A DNA stretch of 64,000 nt from Blattamonas nauphoetae (lineage: Eukaryota > Preaxostyla > Oxymonadida), in NCBI GenBank assembly GCA_033064195.1, contig JARBJD010000014.1, positions 434,001 to 498,000 of the forward strand. Reading direction: 5' to 3'. The notes under the pieces were generated by a model. The model was not told the DNA's origin and ran no database searches. It saw only the letters and a program-made list of their open reading frames with translations. Made by a program: the position numbers and the translations under genes. Every line of letters starts with the position of its first letter. Position 1 is the first letter of the stretch. Positions 43,795 to 53,529 of the stretch are shown piece by piece.

Positions 43795-44235
43795 AGATCA
43801 AAAACGAAGAAGTCTGTAAGGGCAGAGGAACATCCTCCCAAAAGAAAGATTGCGAGCGGACCCGAAACAAGGTCGTGGCAGTTGAGTGAGAGTGCAAGGA
43901 GACATCCTTGGGAGAAAGAGACCTGATTAAGTTCGGGCATGTTCGCACTTTCTCCAACATTTTCATCTCGGCGGTCACCTTTGGAAGAGGGAAAGCTGCA
44001 GTTGACTTGGAGGAGGATGAGATCGAGAACAAAGAAGTGTGTCAGGGCGGAGGAACATCCTCTCAGAAGAAAGATTGCATGCTGACCCGAACCAATGTCG
44101 TGGAAGTTGAGTGAGAGTGCAAGGAGACATCCTTGGGAGAAAGAGACCTGATTAAGTTCGGGCATGTTCGGCACTTTCTCCAACATTTTCATCTCGGCGG
44201 TCACCTTTGGAAGAGGGAAAGCTGCAGTTGACTGA
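43795..44235. repeat. 228-bp tandem duplication
   Basis: Two adjacent direct copies (about 43795-44022 and 44023-44235) sharing GAACATCCTC, AAGAAAGATTGC, GTTGAGTGAGAGTGCAAGG, GACCTGATTAAGTTCGGGCA and CTTTGGAAGAGGGAAAGCTG. It lies inside DIRS-like copy 1. Confidence 0.85.
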
Positions 44236-44497
44236 GGGAGGTTTGGGTTGGAGTGGAGTATTATGGCAAAGTGAGACTTGAGTAGTGACTCGTGAAGGAA
44301 GAAGGGCAGGCATGACTCGGAAGAGGAAAGAGAGTCGGGAGTACGGAATGGAGAGAGTGCTGAGTTGGTAAGAGAACTCGCAATCAGTGGGGTGACAGCC
44401 CAATTGGGTCACGGCCTAAATCAACTGATGACCAGATCTAGGAAGAAGAACACAAAGATATCTTTTCTCTTCTCTTCTCATTCTTTTCCTTTCAATA

Positions 44498-44577
44498 CTC
44501 AGTTGTTAATGAAGCCCTGGTTTGTTGGGTGTCAGAGCGTAGCGATGACATTTCCAACAAACCAGTGCTCATTAACA
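44498..44577. repeat. Internal complementary region of DIRS-like copy 1
   Basis: 44498-44553 is the exact-length reverse complement of the element's left tip (40300-40355). It continues directly into the reverse complement of the right tip (CCAACAAACCAGTGCTCATT). The two tips overlap in the TTT at 44551-44553, matching the AAA found at both host junctions. Confidence 0.8.
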
Positions 44578-44928
44578 GCGAACACTGCCACACAACTGAT
44601 GTTCGTTCTCGTTTTGTCGCAAAACCGACTCTAGCACAGCCCTTTGGCCTTTCCATTTCACTTGTCACTTTTGACCTCTCATGTTTGTCCAGTTTTCTCT
44701 CCCTCGTTGAGGCTCTTTCTGGACAGAGACAGTGATCTCTCTCTTTTTTGCTCATTAACCACCCAAACAGGGGTAGAACCGACACTGTGACCCTTGCGTC
44801 CCTTGTCGGGCATAATTTTTTAAACAGATAAAGTTTTCTTTTTCTCTGTTTTGTTTCTCTTGGGCAGGCCACCCATTGTATATTTCCACGTCACCGGTCT
44901 CAGTTGTTAATGAGCACTGGTTTGTTGG

Positions 44929-46386
44929 AAAACTCGCATCTGTTGTCAAACTGGGCTGGACTGGACAAGTTCCCCTCGCTGGAACGAAACGTGCGATGTG
45001 TGGAGGAAGGACGGATCGATGTTGTGCCTGACGAGGAAGCGAACAAACAAGCGTCTCTGCACTGGATCTCGTCGGATGGGTGTTCTGTGGTGATTGGGAA
45101 GGAAGAATCGAAGTCGCCGTTTGTGAAACCGACATTGGATGTGGGGTCGAGTGGGGGAGAGCAGAAGAAGATTGGTGATGCTGTGAAAGTGAGGACCCAC
45201 CACAACGACAGTCCTTCTTTCTGGTCCTCACGTTGAAACGTGCACTGACACTTTGATTGTTCTGAATGTGTCGTTGGACGAGATCTCGCTGGACGCGTCG
45301 AATGAGTGGGAAGGGCGTCTTGTGTTCGGGTCGTCTTTGGTGTCGGAGTCGTTTGTTGTGAAGCGGAGTGTTCGGGAAGTGCGAAGTGAGAACGCGAGGA
45401 AAGCGATGTCGTGGGCGATTCCTGTTGTGGTTGCTGTTGTTGCGCTTTTGATTGTCATCATCGTCGTCATCGTGATTGTGTGGCGTCGTCGGCAGAACAA
45501 GAAGGAGGAAGGGCAAGAAATGGCTGACGCGGATCGAGATGAGATGGACGAGAAAATGGAGGTGGCAGTGACGGAACACCAAATCAGCACGAACCCCAAC
45601 AACTCGATGATGCTTTCTCGTCCGACTGAGGCAGCGACGAAAGAAGGGAATGTGTCATCGGACGTGCTTGTGGACATTGTGGATGAGATTGAAGCGGTGG
45701 CGTGTGGGGTGGGGATTGATGTGGTGATTGTAGAGAAGGAACGGACGCTGTACAATCGGCTTCATTCGGAAGAGAAAAGTGGGATTGTGAAGCGTTCGGT
45801 GCAGGGCCAGATTGTGCGAGGGCTGAAGATGCTTTCCAAGAAGGACAGAAACGCACCGCTCTTTCTGTCTCTGACGTCGCACAACATTGTTTTCGACTCG
45901 ACAGGGCGAGTGTGCTTCAAAACGAGTGCCGACATTGTTCAGCCGACGCTTAACACGCTGGAGTCACAGATCGCTCCTCTGCCAGGTGTGGAGTTCGAAG
46001 ACAAGGCGATGGAAGAGCGAGCTCTCAAGAAGAAGGACGCGATGTCTGAAGCTCAGCGATGGCTGGCGCCTGAAGTGATTGAGAAGAAGGAGAACATTGT
46101 CAACACAAAGGCAGCAGTTTTTAGTCTTGGCCTGTTGCTGTGGGAGGTGGAGACGGGACAAGTGCCGTTTGGGGAGCAGGATGGCGTGAATGAATGTCGT
46201 CAGATTGTGGCAGGGACGCTTCCTCCGATGGACGGGATTGGGTTGGACTCGATGAAGGAGTTGATCGCCGACTGCATGGCACTTGACCCGAAGAAGCGTC
46301 CGACGCTGGACGAGGTTGCGAGCTGTCTGGACTCGCTCCCCGCCGACGCCGACGACTCTCCTCCCGACGCGTCGATGCGGACATGA
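44929..46386 (+). pseudogene. Beta-helix receptor-pseudokinase, 3' part with membrane helix and kinase-like domain
   Basis: Starts N-S-H-L-L-S-N-W-A-G in the frame that continues L-T-L-Q left of the inserted element, and changes frame once near 45200. The frame 45253-46386 has an extracellular stub, a membrane helix (VVVAVVALLIVIIVVIVIVW), a basic stop-transfer RRRQNKK, and a kinase-like domain with S-L-T-S-H-N-I-V-F-D in place of the catalytic loop, AQRWLAPEV (APE), VFSLGLLLWEVETGQVPF (subdomain IX), and LDPKKRPTLDEVASCL (XI). The ATP-binding Lys, HRD and DFG motifs are not present, so this is a pseudokinase by design in the family. It ends at the TGA at 46386. Confidence 0.8.
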
Positions 46387-47137
46387 CACACCACACCTGC
46401 CGACTCTGGTCATCACCACACTTTCTTCTCCACTTGTCTTGTCTTGTTTTGGTCATTCGCGTTTCTGGTTTCACTTCCTCATCGATTCGTTTGAGATTCT
46501 ATCTTCTCTTTCGTTCTCCTTTCTGGTTTGTCTTTCCGTTCTCTTCCTTCAATTCACCATCCTTCCCGTAACACGTCATCTGTCGTGTTGCGCACTCTCG
46601 ATCAGATTCTGTTGTCGCATCTCTTCTTCTGCGATTGTCATTTCTGTTCTGTCCTTTCTGTTCGCGTTTTTCTCACACTGCCACTTCGCCCAGTTTCGTC
46701 ATTTTCTGCCTTCACTCTCTCTCTGATCATCTGAACCATCACCTCACGACACTTTCAGAGCATCCTTCACTCCCACTCGGAATTCCTTCGTCGCTGTCAG
46801 ATTTCGAAGACAGCCACTTCATCCGAGCTCACTCGTCGAAGACACCGCCCACCCATCCTCCGTCTCGGAATCCGTCCACCTTTGAAGTTGATTGTGTTCT
46901 CACTTCGCATTTTCTCGTTTTCTGTATTTTCAGGCTGTGCTGCATCTGTGGCTGTATCTCTCTTCTGTTGATGCCTGGTCGACGCTCTCGCTCTGCTCTG
47001 GAGGGATCTTCGTTCGTCTTCGTTCATCATTGCTCCGCCATTTTCTCTTTCTCCTCGAGATTCACACTAATTTCTTGATTGTTTTTCCAATACGATTTCG
47101 ATGTCGTCCCCATAATCAAAATATTGAACAGATTCGC
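46387..47137. other. Pyrimidine-rich intergenic stretch
   Basis: T/C-rich sequence behind the pseudokinase stop and before the next family gene. Overlapping plus-strand frames are rich in Phe, Ser, Leu and Cys, as expected from pyrimidine-rich DNA. No motif seen. Confidence 0.5.
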
Positions 47138-48307
47138 ATGACCTCATCCGAAAGTATATCGCCTTTTCTCCTCATTTTCATGTGATTCATCCAGAATACT
47201 CTCCATTCCTGAAGTGGATTCCTGATTATCAAATCACAGTTGATTCTGTTGCACCACCATTCGTCTCTCTTGTTTCAATGGTCAGAGATGGTTACAAATT
47301 TGATCAGGAGCTTCATCGAAAAGTGTCCATTCTCATTTCTGCAATCACGCGGAAGATCAATCGCCAAACTGTCGATGATTTGTTGGAGGCCATTGGACAA
47401 GACTCCACAGACTCAGCTGCAGTGTTTGTGGATTCGGTGACTGTGCTCTTATCGTCATCTGATCCATCAATATTCTTGAAGAGTCTGCCATTCATTCACG
47501 GCAGTCTTCTTTGTTGTTCGGAGTCAACCCGCTTGTCCATCATTTTCAATGACCTCATTCCCAGAATCCTTTCAACCCCTTATCTGCGTGATCTTTCTGT
47601 GATGGATGATCAGGACATCCTAAAGATCATTCTCGCAATTATCGATTCGGGTGTCCAGCTCGCCTCCGACAACAATGTACTATTGCTCTCCGCCAAATTC
47701 GACACTGACCCTCAAACAATACGAAATGTGGTGCTGCATGAAGTGTTGATCCCAATGGAACCATCTCTCATCCAAATCAGTCGCAATCGTCACCTTTTAT
47801 CGTGGAACGGTGATTGCAGAGAAACATTGCAGTTGTTGTCCAGAATATTTGAAGCGGGTCCCTTCCACCAACCGACACTGAAGTTCATTTGTTCCTCTTG
47901 CGTCCCAATCGTCTTCCAATCACTTCTCTCAAAAGTGGAAGATGAATACTTCTATAAATACTGTCACTCCGACTTCCGGTTCTTAAGTCTTGTAACAAGG
48001 AATAAAGGGTGCGATCAGACAATACATTTATTTAACTCCATTTCAGTTTTTCTCCACTTCACAAAACTGCAGTTCAGAACTTCTCAAATTGAATCAATGA
48101 TTTAGTGATCGGTGTTCAGCTATAGTTGGTGAGAACTGTGGCTTGCGAACCCATAATTCACTCCGATCATCACCAAATTCAGACCTCACAACAGCTTTCA
48201 CTTCAAATACTGTCCCTTGTTTCTCCTATCTCTAGGCATGGGCAGTGGTCGGTCTGAAAGCATCGAGTCCAGTCCCTAAAAATAAAAGAGTCGGCGACTT
48301 TTTTGAA

Positions 48308-48380
48308 GTGCCCTTTAGTCGAGTGGTAGCACGGAAGCTTTTTGCTCCCCGGACCCAGGATCGAATCCCGACAGAGACAC
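48308..48380 (+). tRNA. tRNA-like sequence, probably a degenerate Lys(TTT) tRNA or SINE head
   Basis: 73 nt with an A-box-like TAGTCGAGTGGTAGCACG, a possible anticodon stem-loop GGAAG-CTTTTTG-CTCCC (TTT in the anticodon place), and a B-box GGATCGAATCC. The acceptor and T stems have several mismatches. T runs follow from 48389. It keeps the internal promoter boxes but is unlikely to be a working tRNA. Confidence 0.45.
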
Positions 48381-48899
48381 TTTATTATTCTTTTTTTCTT
48401 ATTTTTGATTCACAACATCTCTATAATTAGTTCATCACATTTTTCACAAAATTACTGTGTGTGATGTCGTGGTTCAAGAGTCCCTGAGTCGGTCTGTCCT
48501 TCCCCAACATCGGACAAAAAGTCGGACTGTCCGACAGACCCCGACTCTTCCTTTTGGTTCTGACTGCTTTTCCAAGGGTTTAAAGAACAGAAAATTGTTG
48601 CTTTTTTTCTTCTCCACCTTTTATTCTCGCTTTCACTCAAGATCACGCTCACGATTGATTCTCGTCCCATCATCGGATCGGATCAAGGCACAATCATGGA
48701 AATAGTCTCAAAGATTCCACAAATTCTCGTTTTGAAGGATAATAAAGCTGTAGAAACAACCGACACGATCATATACGTAGACACGCGACAAATCGTACAA
48801 AACTGACGAAGAAATGGAAGTAAAGCAATTTACCAGCCATCATTTGCTGAAAAGTCTGATTGCTTCGATCCAATGTGTTGGTTGAAAGCAGCATGCTGG

Positions 48900-50870
48900 T
48901 AACGCAAGCATTGTAAATGTGGCCACAACTTCTGGACCAACGATACAGAACGAGCAGTATGGCGCTTCATTTCCCTTCAATTCATTTATTCCAATGTCTC
49001 TCGTCCTTTCTTTCCAGATCAATGGAGATAACAACTGCGAAGAATCGTACATGTTCGTCCAAGAGCCTTGCCAAGAAATCAAATCATATGAACATAAATT
49101 GACATGCCAGGAGGCTTTCACCTGCTTTGAACATTGTTTCTTTCATTTTATTTTTCTTAACTTCTTCTTTCACCTCTTGATATTGTCTCCCAGATCGTTC
49201 ACACATACTGTTACTCCACACACTGCTATCGATCGATATCCTGTTGTTGCAAGGTGGCGTGATGATGTGGACTATGTTGCCGCAGGAATTTACTGCTTCC
49301 AACCATACTGTGTCACGGTAGAACCCAAACCACCAGCCAATCCTCTCATCTAACCTCTATTCTGTCTCCAATTCAATGATCTCGATTCAATTGGACTTTC
49401 AGGACGAAACTGCATGTTAAAAGGTTCAGCTCATTGAAAACAATCTGAACTGGCTGACCACAACATTTCACTTTAAAGAAACAGAAATTACCTTCAATGA
49501 AGATGTATGGACTGGTGGAGGAAACATGGGACTATGTACAGAGTCCTTTGTGAAAGGACTGGAAGTCGGAAACATGGTGTTCAATGTCTACAAGGCAGAT
49601 CACGTGAAAAGAACAAAGTCTGACCTTCCATTGCGCATTGTTTATGTGGGTCACGGTCTGGATCGAATTCCGTTGCTGATCAACAGTTATCCAACTTCGA
49701 ATGAAGACATGTCTGTTCGCTCAACATTGATGCAGTTAGATGGATGCTTCACAATCAATCACTCTCTTTGACCATCATTGAACTAGCATACCAGCGATGG
49801 AACCCCACCGATCAGGCAGCCGAAATCATTGTAAAAAACTCCCAGAACACTGGTCAGAAGGAAGTTCAGATGAAGGCGAAGGGAGGTGAACAGCTCAGCT
49901 CTGATCTGACTGTTTACGATTTGGATCACACTCATTACCACGCACGGTGTGATTTCTGATCAACTTAAAGTAATCACAAAACATCTCAACCTCAAAAATC
50001 GCTATTCTGAGTTGACAGAGATTACGGAAACAATGACGAAGTCTCTCCTCTAAATACAACGCTGGTTTCCTGTCCAACGCAAGAATCCACCTCAAAGAGT
50101 TGAATTGACCGAAAAAACCTGAAAAGGACACAGTCCACGATCTCGTTGTGCTCGACCAGACTTTCTTCTACCCAACATCAGGTGGCCAAGACCACGACAA
50201 TGGAAAGCTCACCCTTTTCTTAGCGAAGCCTGAAGGAAGTCGATTCGAAGGCTCCTTCGCTGAAATCCTCGCCGATCGCAGAGCAGCCGTGTTTGATGTG
50301 GTCGACGTTGGGAAGGCTGGGCATTGTGTCACACACCAGATCGTCCCTGCCCTAACCGAGCAGCATATCCAGTTCATCGAGAGGAGCACGAACAGCTGAC
50401 ATACGAGCCACAAGTCAGACGGTCCTCGCGTGTGGCAGGCCTCAGCCAAAAAGACAGTCGTGCAGGCCCATCTGGACATCACCCACTTCGCTGCTCTGAA
50501 GGAAGAGGAAGTGGAGCAGATCGAAGACTACGCCAACAAGCTGGTCACAGAGGAGCTGATGATCCGGAAGACACACATGAAGAAGGAGGATGCAGAGAGG
50601 CAGCACGGCTTCTCTCTCTACCAGGGCGGCGTTGTCCCTGGCCTCGACGTGCGTGTTGTGTCGATGCTCAAGCCAGCTCCAAAGACAAGACATCAGAACG
50701 ACCATCTCGCAGCCTTCCACTCTGCCTGCCCGACTGTCCACGATGCACCAGAGGACGATGTAGTGGTGGGGGACGTCAAGGCGTGCTGTGGATTGCATCT
50801 GAATAATTCTGCCCAAGTCAGGTCCATTCGCATCCTCTGCTCGAACTGTGGACTGTACTGGTTGAGATGT
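48900..50870 (+). pseudogene. alaS: Alanyl-tRNA synthetase, archaeal type, decayed
   Basis: AlaRS charges tRNA-Ala with alanine. Motifs in order: WTGGGNMGLCTESFVKGLEV (about 49507), R-I-V-Y-V-G-H-G-L-D-R-I-P (about 49640), the editing-domain block L-D-Q-T-F-F-Y-P-T-S-G-G-Q (about 50148), HVWQ-type VWQASAKKTVVQAHLDITHF (about 50430), KEEEVEQIEDYANKLV, LYQGGVVPGLDVRVVS, and the C-terminal zinc motif A-C-C-G-L-H (about 50780). W-x-G-G-G-N-x-G-x-C is the archaeal-type signature, and archaeal-type AlaRS genes are known from diplomonads and parabasalids. The frame shifts several times, and the H-x3-H zinc motif is altered, with a stop beside it. The fragment lies inside a hAT-like element, so it is a captured copy. 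Confidence 0.8.
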
Positions 50871-52232
50871 GTTGTTTCATTTGTTTCTCGAAGCGTCCAG
50901 CACCTTTTCTACGTTTTCATGTGCCAACCCACCATTACCTATTCTTTTTATCATTCCCCACACACATCTATCTTTACCATTCTTGTTTTTAGTTAAACTA
51001 GTCAATCATAAGGAATCAACAAAACAAGTTGTGAGAAAAGGGGCAGATCATCAAAAAAAAGCAGTCGGTCGGTCGACGAGCAGTCGGACCGACCGCTGCC
51101 CATGCCTACCTATCTCATTTTCGTAACTTGTTTCCCTTCATCATTAACCTAAATTCGCAAAACACCGACGATCTAACCTTACCTCAATTTGGCAAGACCC
51201 AAGAACCGGAAGCCGGAGTGACAGTACGTTATCGAACTCATGGGCAACAATATCCGCAAATGGAAGACAGATGGAACCGAAACTTGGCAAAGAGGGAGAA
51301 TCTTGTTGCAGACACTGGAAAAGGAAGGTTTTCAGGCATGGGTTCGGATGGTAGGTCGAAGTTCGGATCGTAGGTCTTTCTCCTTTTTCATGCTAAATTG
51401 AAGAGTTCAAAATGCAGAAAGATCACGATACAGTGACCAGGGTGAAAATACACACGATTTGAAAATTTCATCCATTCATAAATTCAACTCGATGGAACAG
51501 ATGATCAACCTGCTGATTCAAAGTTTGTCACTTTTCTGTTCCTATGAGATGATACTGACAATAAACGTCAAATATTCACATTTAATTGATGATTTAATGG
51601 AGGATTGCGACATGATGAGTGAAAATTGGAGAGATGAGAAATGAAAACGAAACACTTTCGTGATGGGTCAAAATTTCGTTTTTCTTTCTCATTGTCATTC
51701 ATCATGTGAATTATAGAAATATCACGCCTTAAAGGTGAATTTGAAGGGAATGTAATATGTAAAAAAGAGATGTACAACATAGTCGAAGCAGAATCGATGA
51801 TCATTGTATCATCCACAGATTTGACACTATATCTTGCTCGATTCCTAACTTTCACCCTCAATGTCACTCATTTATAGCATATTAACTGCATTTTCCGTTT
51901 TATGATCCAGTTTGACGACTAGAAATAGAAAAGCGAGTCAACTTGAAAGTGGACAGATCTGACTATCAAGGATATTTCGTCAACATTAGTCACACAAATC
52001 TCGACCATTTTGATACGATGTTTAATATATGTTCCCTTTCACTCTTCCTTCATTTGTTGCTCTCTCATTTTTTTGTGAAAACGAGTTGAAAACAAGTAGA
52101 TCAGAGTCAAACAGTAAAACATGTCGTCAATTTCATCTTCACAACACCCAAAAATGCGTCTCAATCCATTTCATCCCAATGACCTACCTGCCGAACTCAG
52201 ACCTACATTCCGAACCTTTGACCTACGGCCAT

Positions 52233-52732
52233 CTCAATTTAAAGATGGTTTTCTCGAGTACCGTTGGTATTCTAAGCTGCAGTTGGTTTTCTGAACGACC
52301 GTTGGTTTTCTGAACGACCGTTGGTTTTCTGAACGACCGTTGGTTTTCTGAATGACCGTTGGAAATCTGCAAAAAAAGTTGGTTTTTTTAAACCATATCA
52401 GTGTGGATGTTTGATCAAAAAAAATTGTACAAATAGACGAGTTGGTAGATTCAGAGACTTCCGCTGTTGGGACCCAGGTTCGAATCCCGGGATCGTCAAC
52501 TTTTTTCTTCAATGGATTTTTCTGACATGATCATACACATTTTTGTGAAATTATAGCAGTATTCATGATCGGATGAGTAATGTTCGACAATTGGATTGAA
52601 TTTGCCTTTTTTTGAATCGGATCATCCCACTCTCTCTTAAACTCACCTCTTCTCTCCAATCAACTTATTGAGACTCTTCGATAGTTCAGGATGCACCATA
52701 CAACAGCAATCAACACCTGGATGCGAAGCGCT
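52233..52732. repeat. Left arm of 0.5-kb inverted repeat
   Basis: Closely matches 58264-58745 in reverse. It starts with a short tandem array of GACCGTTGGTTTTCTGAAC (about 20 bp; one copy more on this side), followed by the tRNA-like block and AT-rich sequence. Confidence 0.85.
52427..52498 (+). tRNA. tRNA-like sequence, possibly degenerate Arg(CCG)
   Basis: The 3' half is tRNA-like: B-box GGTTCGAATCC, T arm, and GATCGTCA before a T run. The D region GTTGGTAGA fits an A-box. The 5' acceptor strand does not pair with the 3' strand and the anticodon stem is weak; CCG stands at the anticodon place. Possibly a SINE-like or promoter-bearing relic. An inverted second copy is at 58498-58569. Confidence 0.4.
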
Positions 52733-52818
52733 TGTTAATTTCCGTGAATTAGAAGTACTAACTGTCTTCGATTCCATCATCATTTCCAGTTCAGCTCCCA
52801 ACAGAGCTTGAATCGATC

Positions 52819-53528
52819 TTGATCGCGATCTTGCGTACTTATATCGTTGTTACTTCAATCGTAATACTACAACTGTTGGTGGAGGAGCAATGCATCTTCA
52901 TTCACCATCAGTCATCCACATCGAAGATGGTGGCTTCAGAAGCAATTCAGCTCCAAAAAACCTACCAACAAAAGATAAACGTGCTCAATGAAGTGGAATT
53001 GACATATTTTAACAGCTTATATCACGAATTCAACAAACTCAGAAGTAAACATGGTCGACTGCAATTCCACGCCCATCTCTCCAAAAGTGGACATTCCAAC
53101 AATCCATCGGCAAATGGTGTTTCTGCAAATGAATCGTCACTTCTTCCTAATTTTGATACTGGATCTGTCCAAACACTCACATCTTCTCTGTTCTTCGCCG
53201 AAAGTACTGCTCTAATAAAGCTTCTTAGGAATGCTCGAACATCCGAAGAGTTTCCACTCCTTTGTTGAAACTGAGCATCTCGGTGGAGCTGGTGGTGAAG
53301 AGAAGAATGATACCCCAAACACGCCAAACTCCGCCACTCCTGCCTGTTGAAGGAAAAGCTCATTGTTCAATCTACATTGAGTGCGACAATCTTGGTTTTG
53401 ATGACACTCATTGCGTCCTGTTCGTCAACTGGGAAGGCAGGTACGTTGACATTCTCGGCCAGTCCGACGCGCGTTTAATGAGCTCTGCACCTCTCATCCC
53501 TCTCCAAACGACTGAAAACTGCCACTAA
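52819..53528 (+). pseudogene. Unidentified coding remnant
   Basis: Two overlapping plus-strand frames with a coding look: L-Q-K-T-Y-Q-Q-K-I-N-V-L-N-E-V-E-L-T-Y-F (helical) and H-C-S-I-Y-I-E-C-D-N-L-G-F-D-D-T-H-C. The change of frame near 53262 suggests a frameshift or intron. No family recognised. It lies inside the 7.46-kb element. Confidence 0.35.
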
Positions 53529-53529
53529 T

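Larger units (their letters stand above)
40303..44928 (+). mobile_element. DIRS-like retroelement fossil (copy 1)
   Basis: 4626 bp, close to the net length of copy 2. Left inverted end about 40303-40387 and right inverted end about 44866-44928 share AACAAACCAG, GCTCATTAAC-type core and GTGGAAATATACAATGGGTG. The internal complementary region is at 44498-44577. AAA stands at both host edges (40300-40302 and 44929-44931) and at the tip joint in the internal region; there is no longer target duplication. The body has no recognisable enzyme domain and is broken throughout; it also contains a 40-bp tandem array and a 228-bp tandem duplication. It interrupts a receptor-pseudokinase gene. Confidence 0.65.
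48233..51108. mobile_element. hAT-like element carrying an alanyl-tRNA synthetase pseudogene
   Basis: 2876 bp. The inverted ends start TAGGCATGGGCAG and are flanked by the exact 8-bp duplication CCTATCTC (48225-48232 and 51109-51116). Near the ends GTCGG and CCGAC motifs recur; 48487-48549 forms a long imperfect hairpin around AGTCGGACTGTCCGACA. A tRNA-like sequence lies at 48308-48380 and a plus-strand AlaRS pseudogene fills most of the interior. There is no transposase frame, so the element is non-autonomous. Confidence 0.85.
47961..51224. mobile_element. TA-flanked MITE (about 380 bp) split by a hAT-like element
   Basis: Inverted ends of about 31 bp start CTGTCACTCCG(A/G)CTTCCGG and lie next to TA at both sides (47959-47960 and 51225-51226). 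Without the inner element it is about 380 bp and has no coding capacity. It is a Tc1/mariner-type MITE by target site and size. Confidence 0.85.

Noticed and set aside
46283-47078. Several overlapping plus-strand frames rich in Phe, Ser and Cys.
   Set aside because: Pyrimidine-rich intergenic DNA explains them; no motif, no start context.
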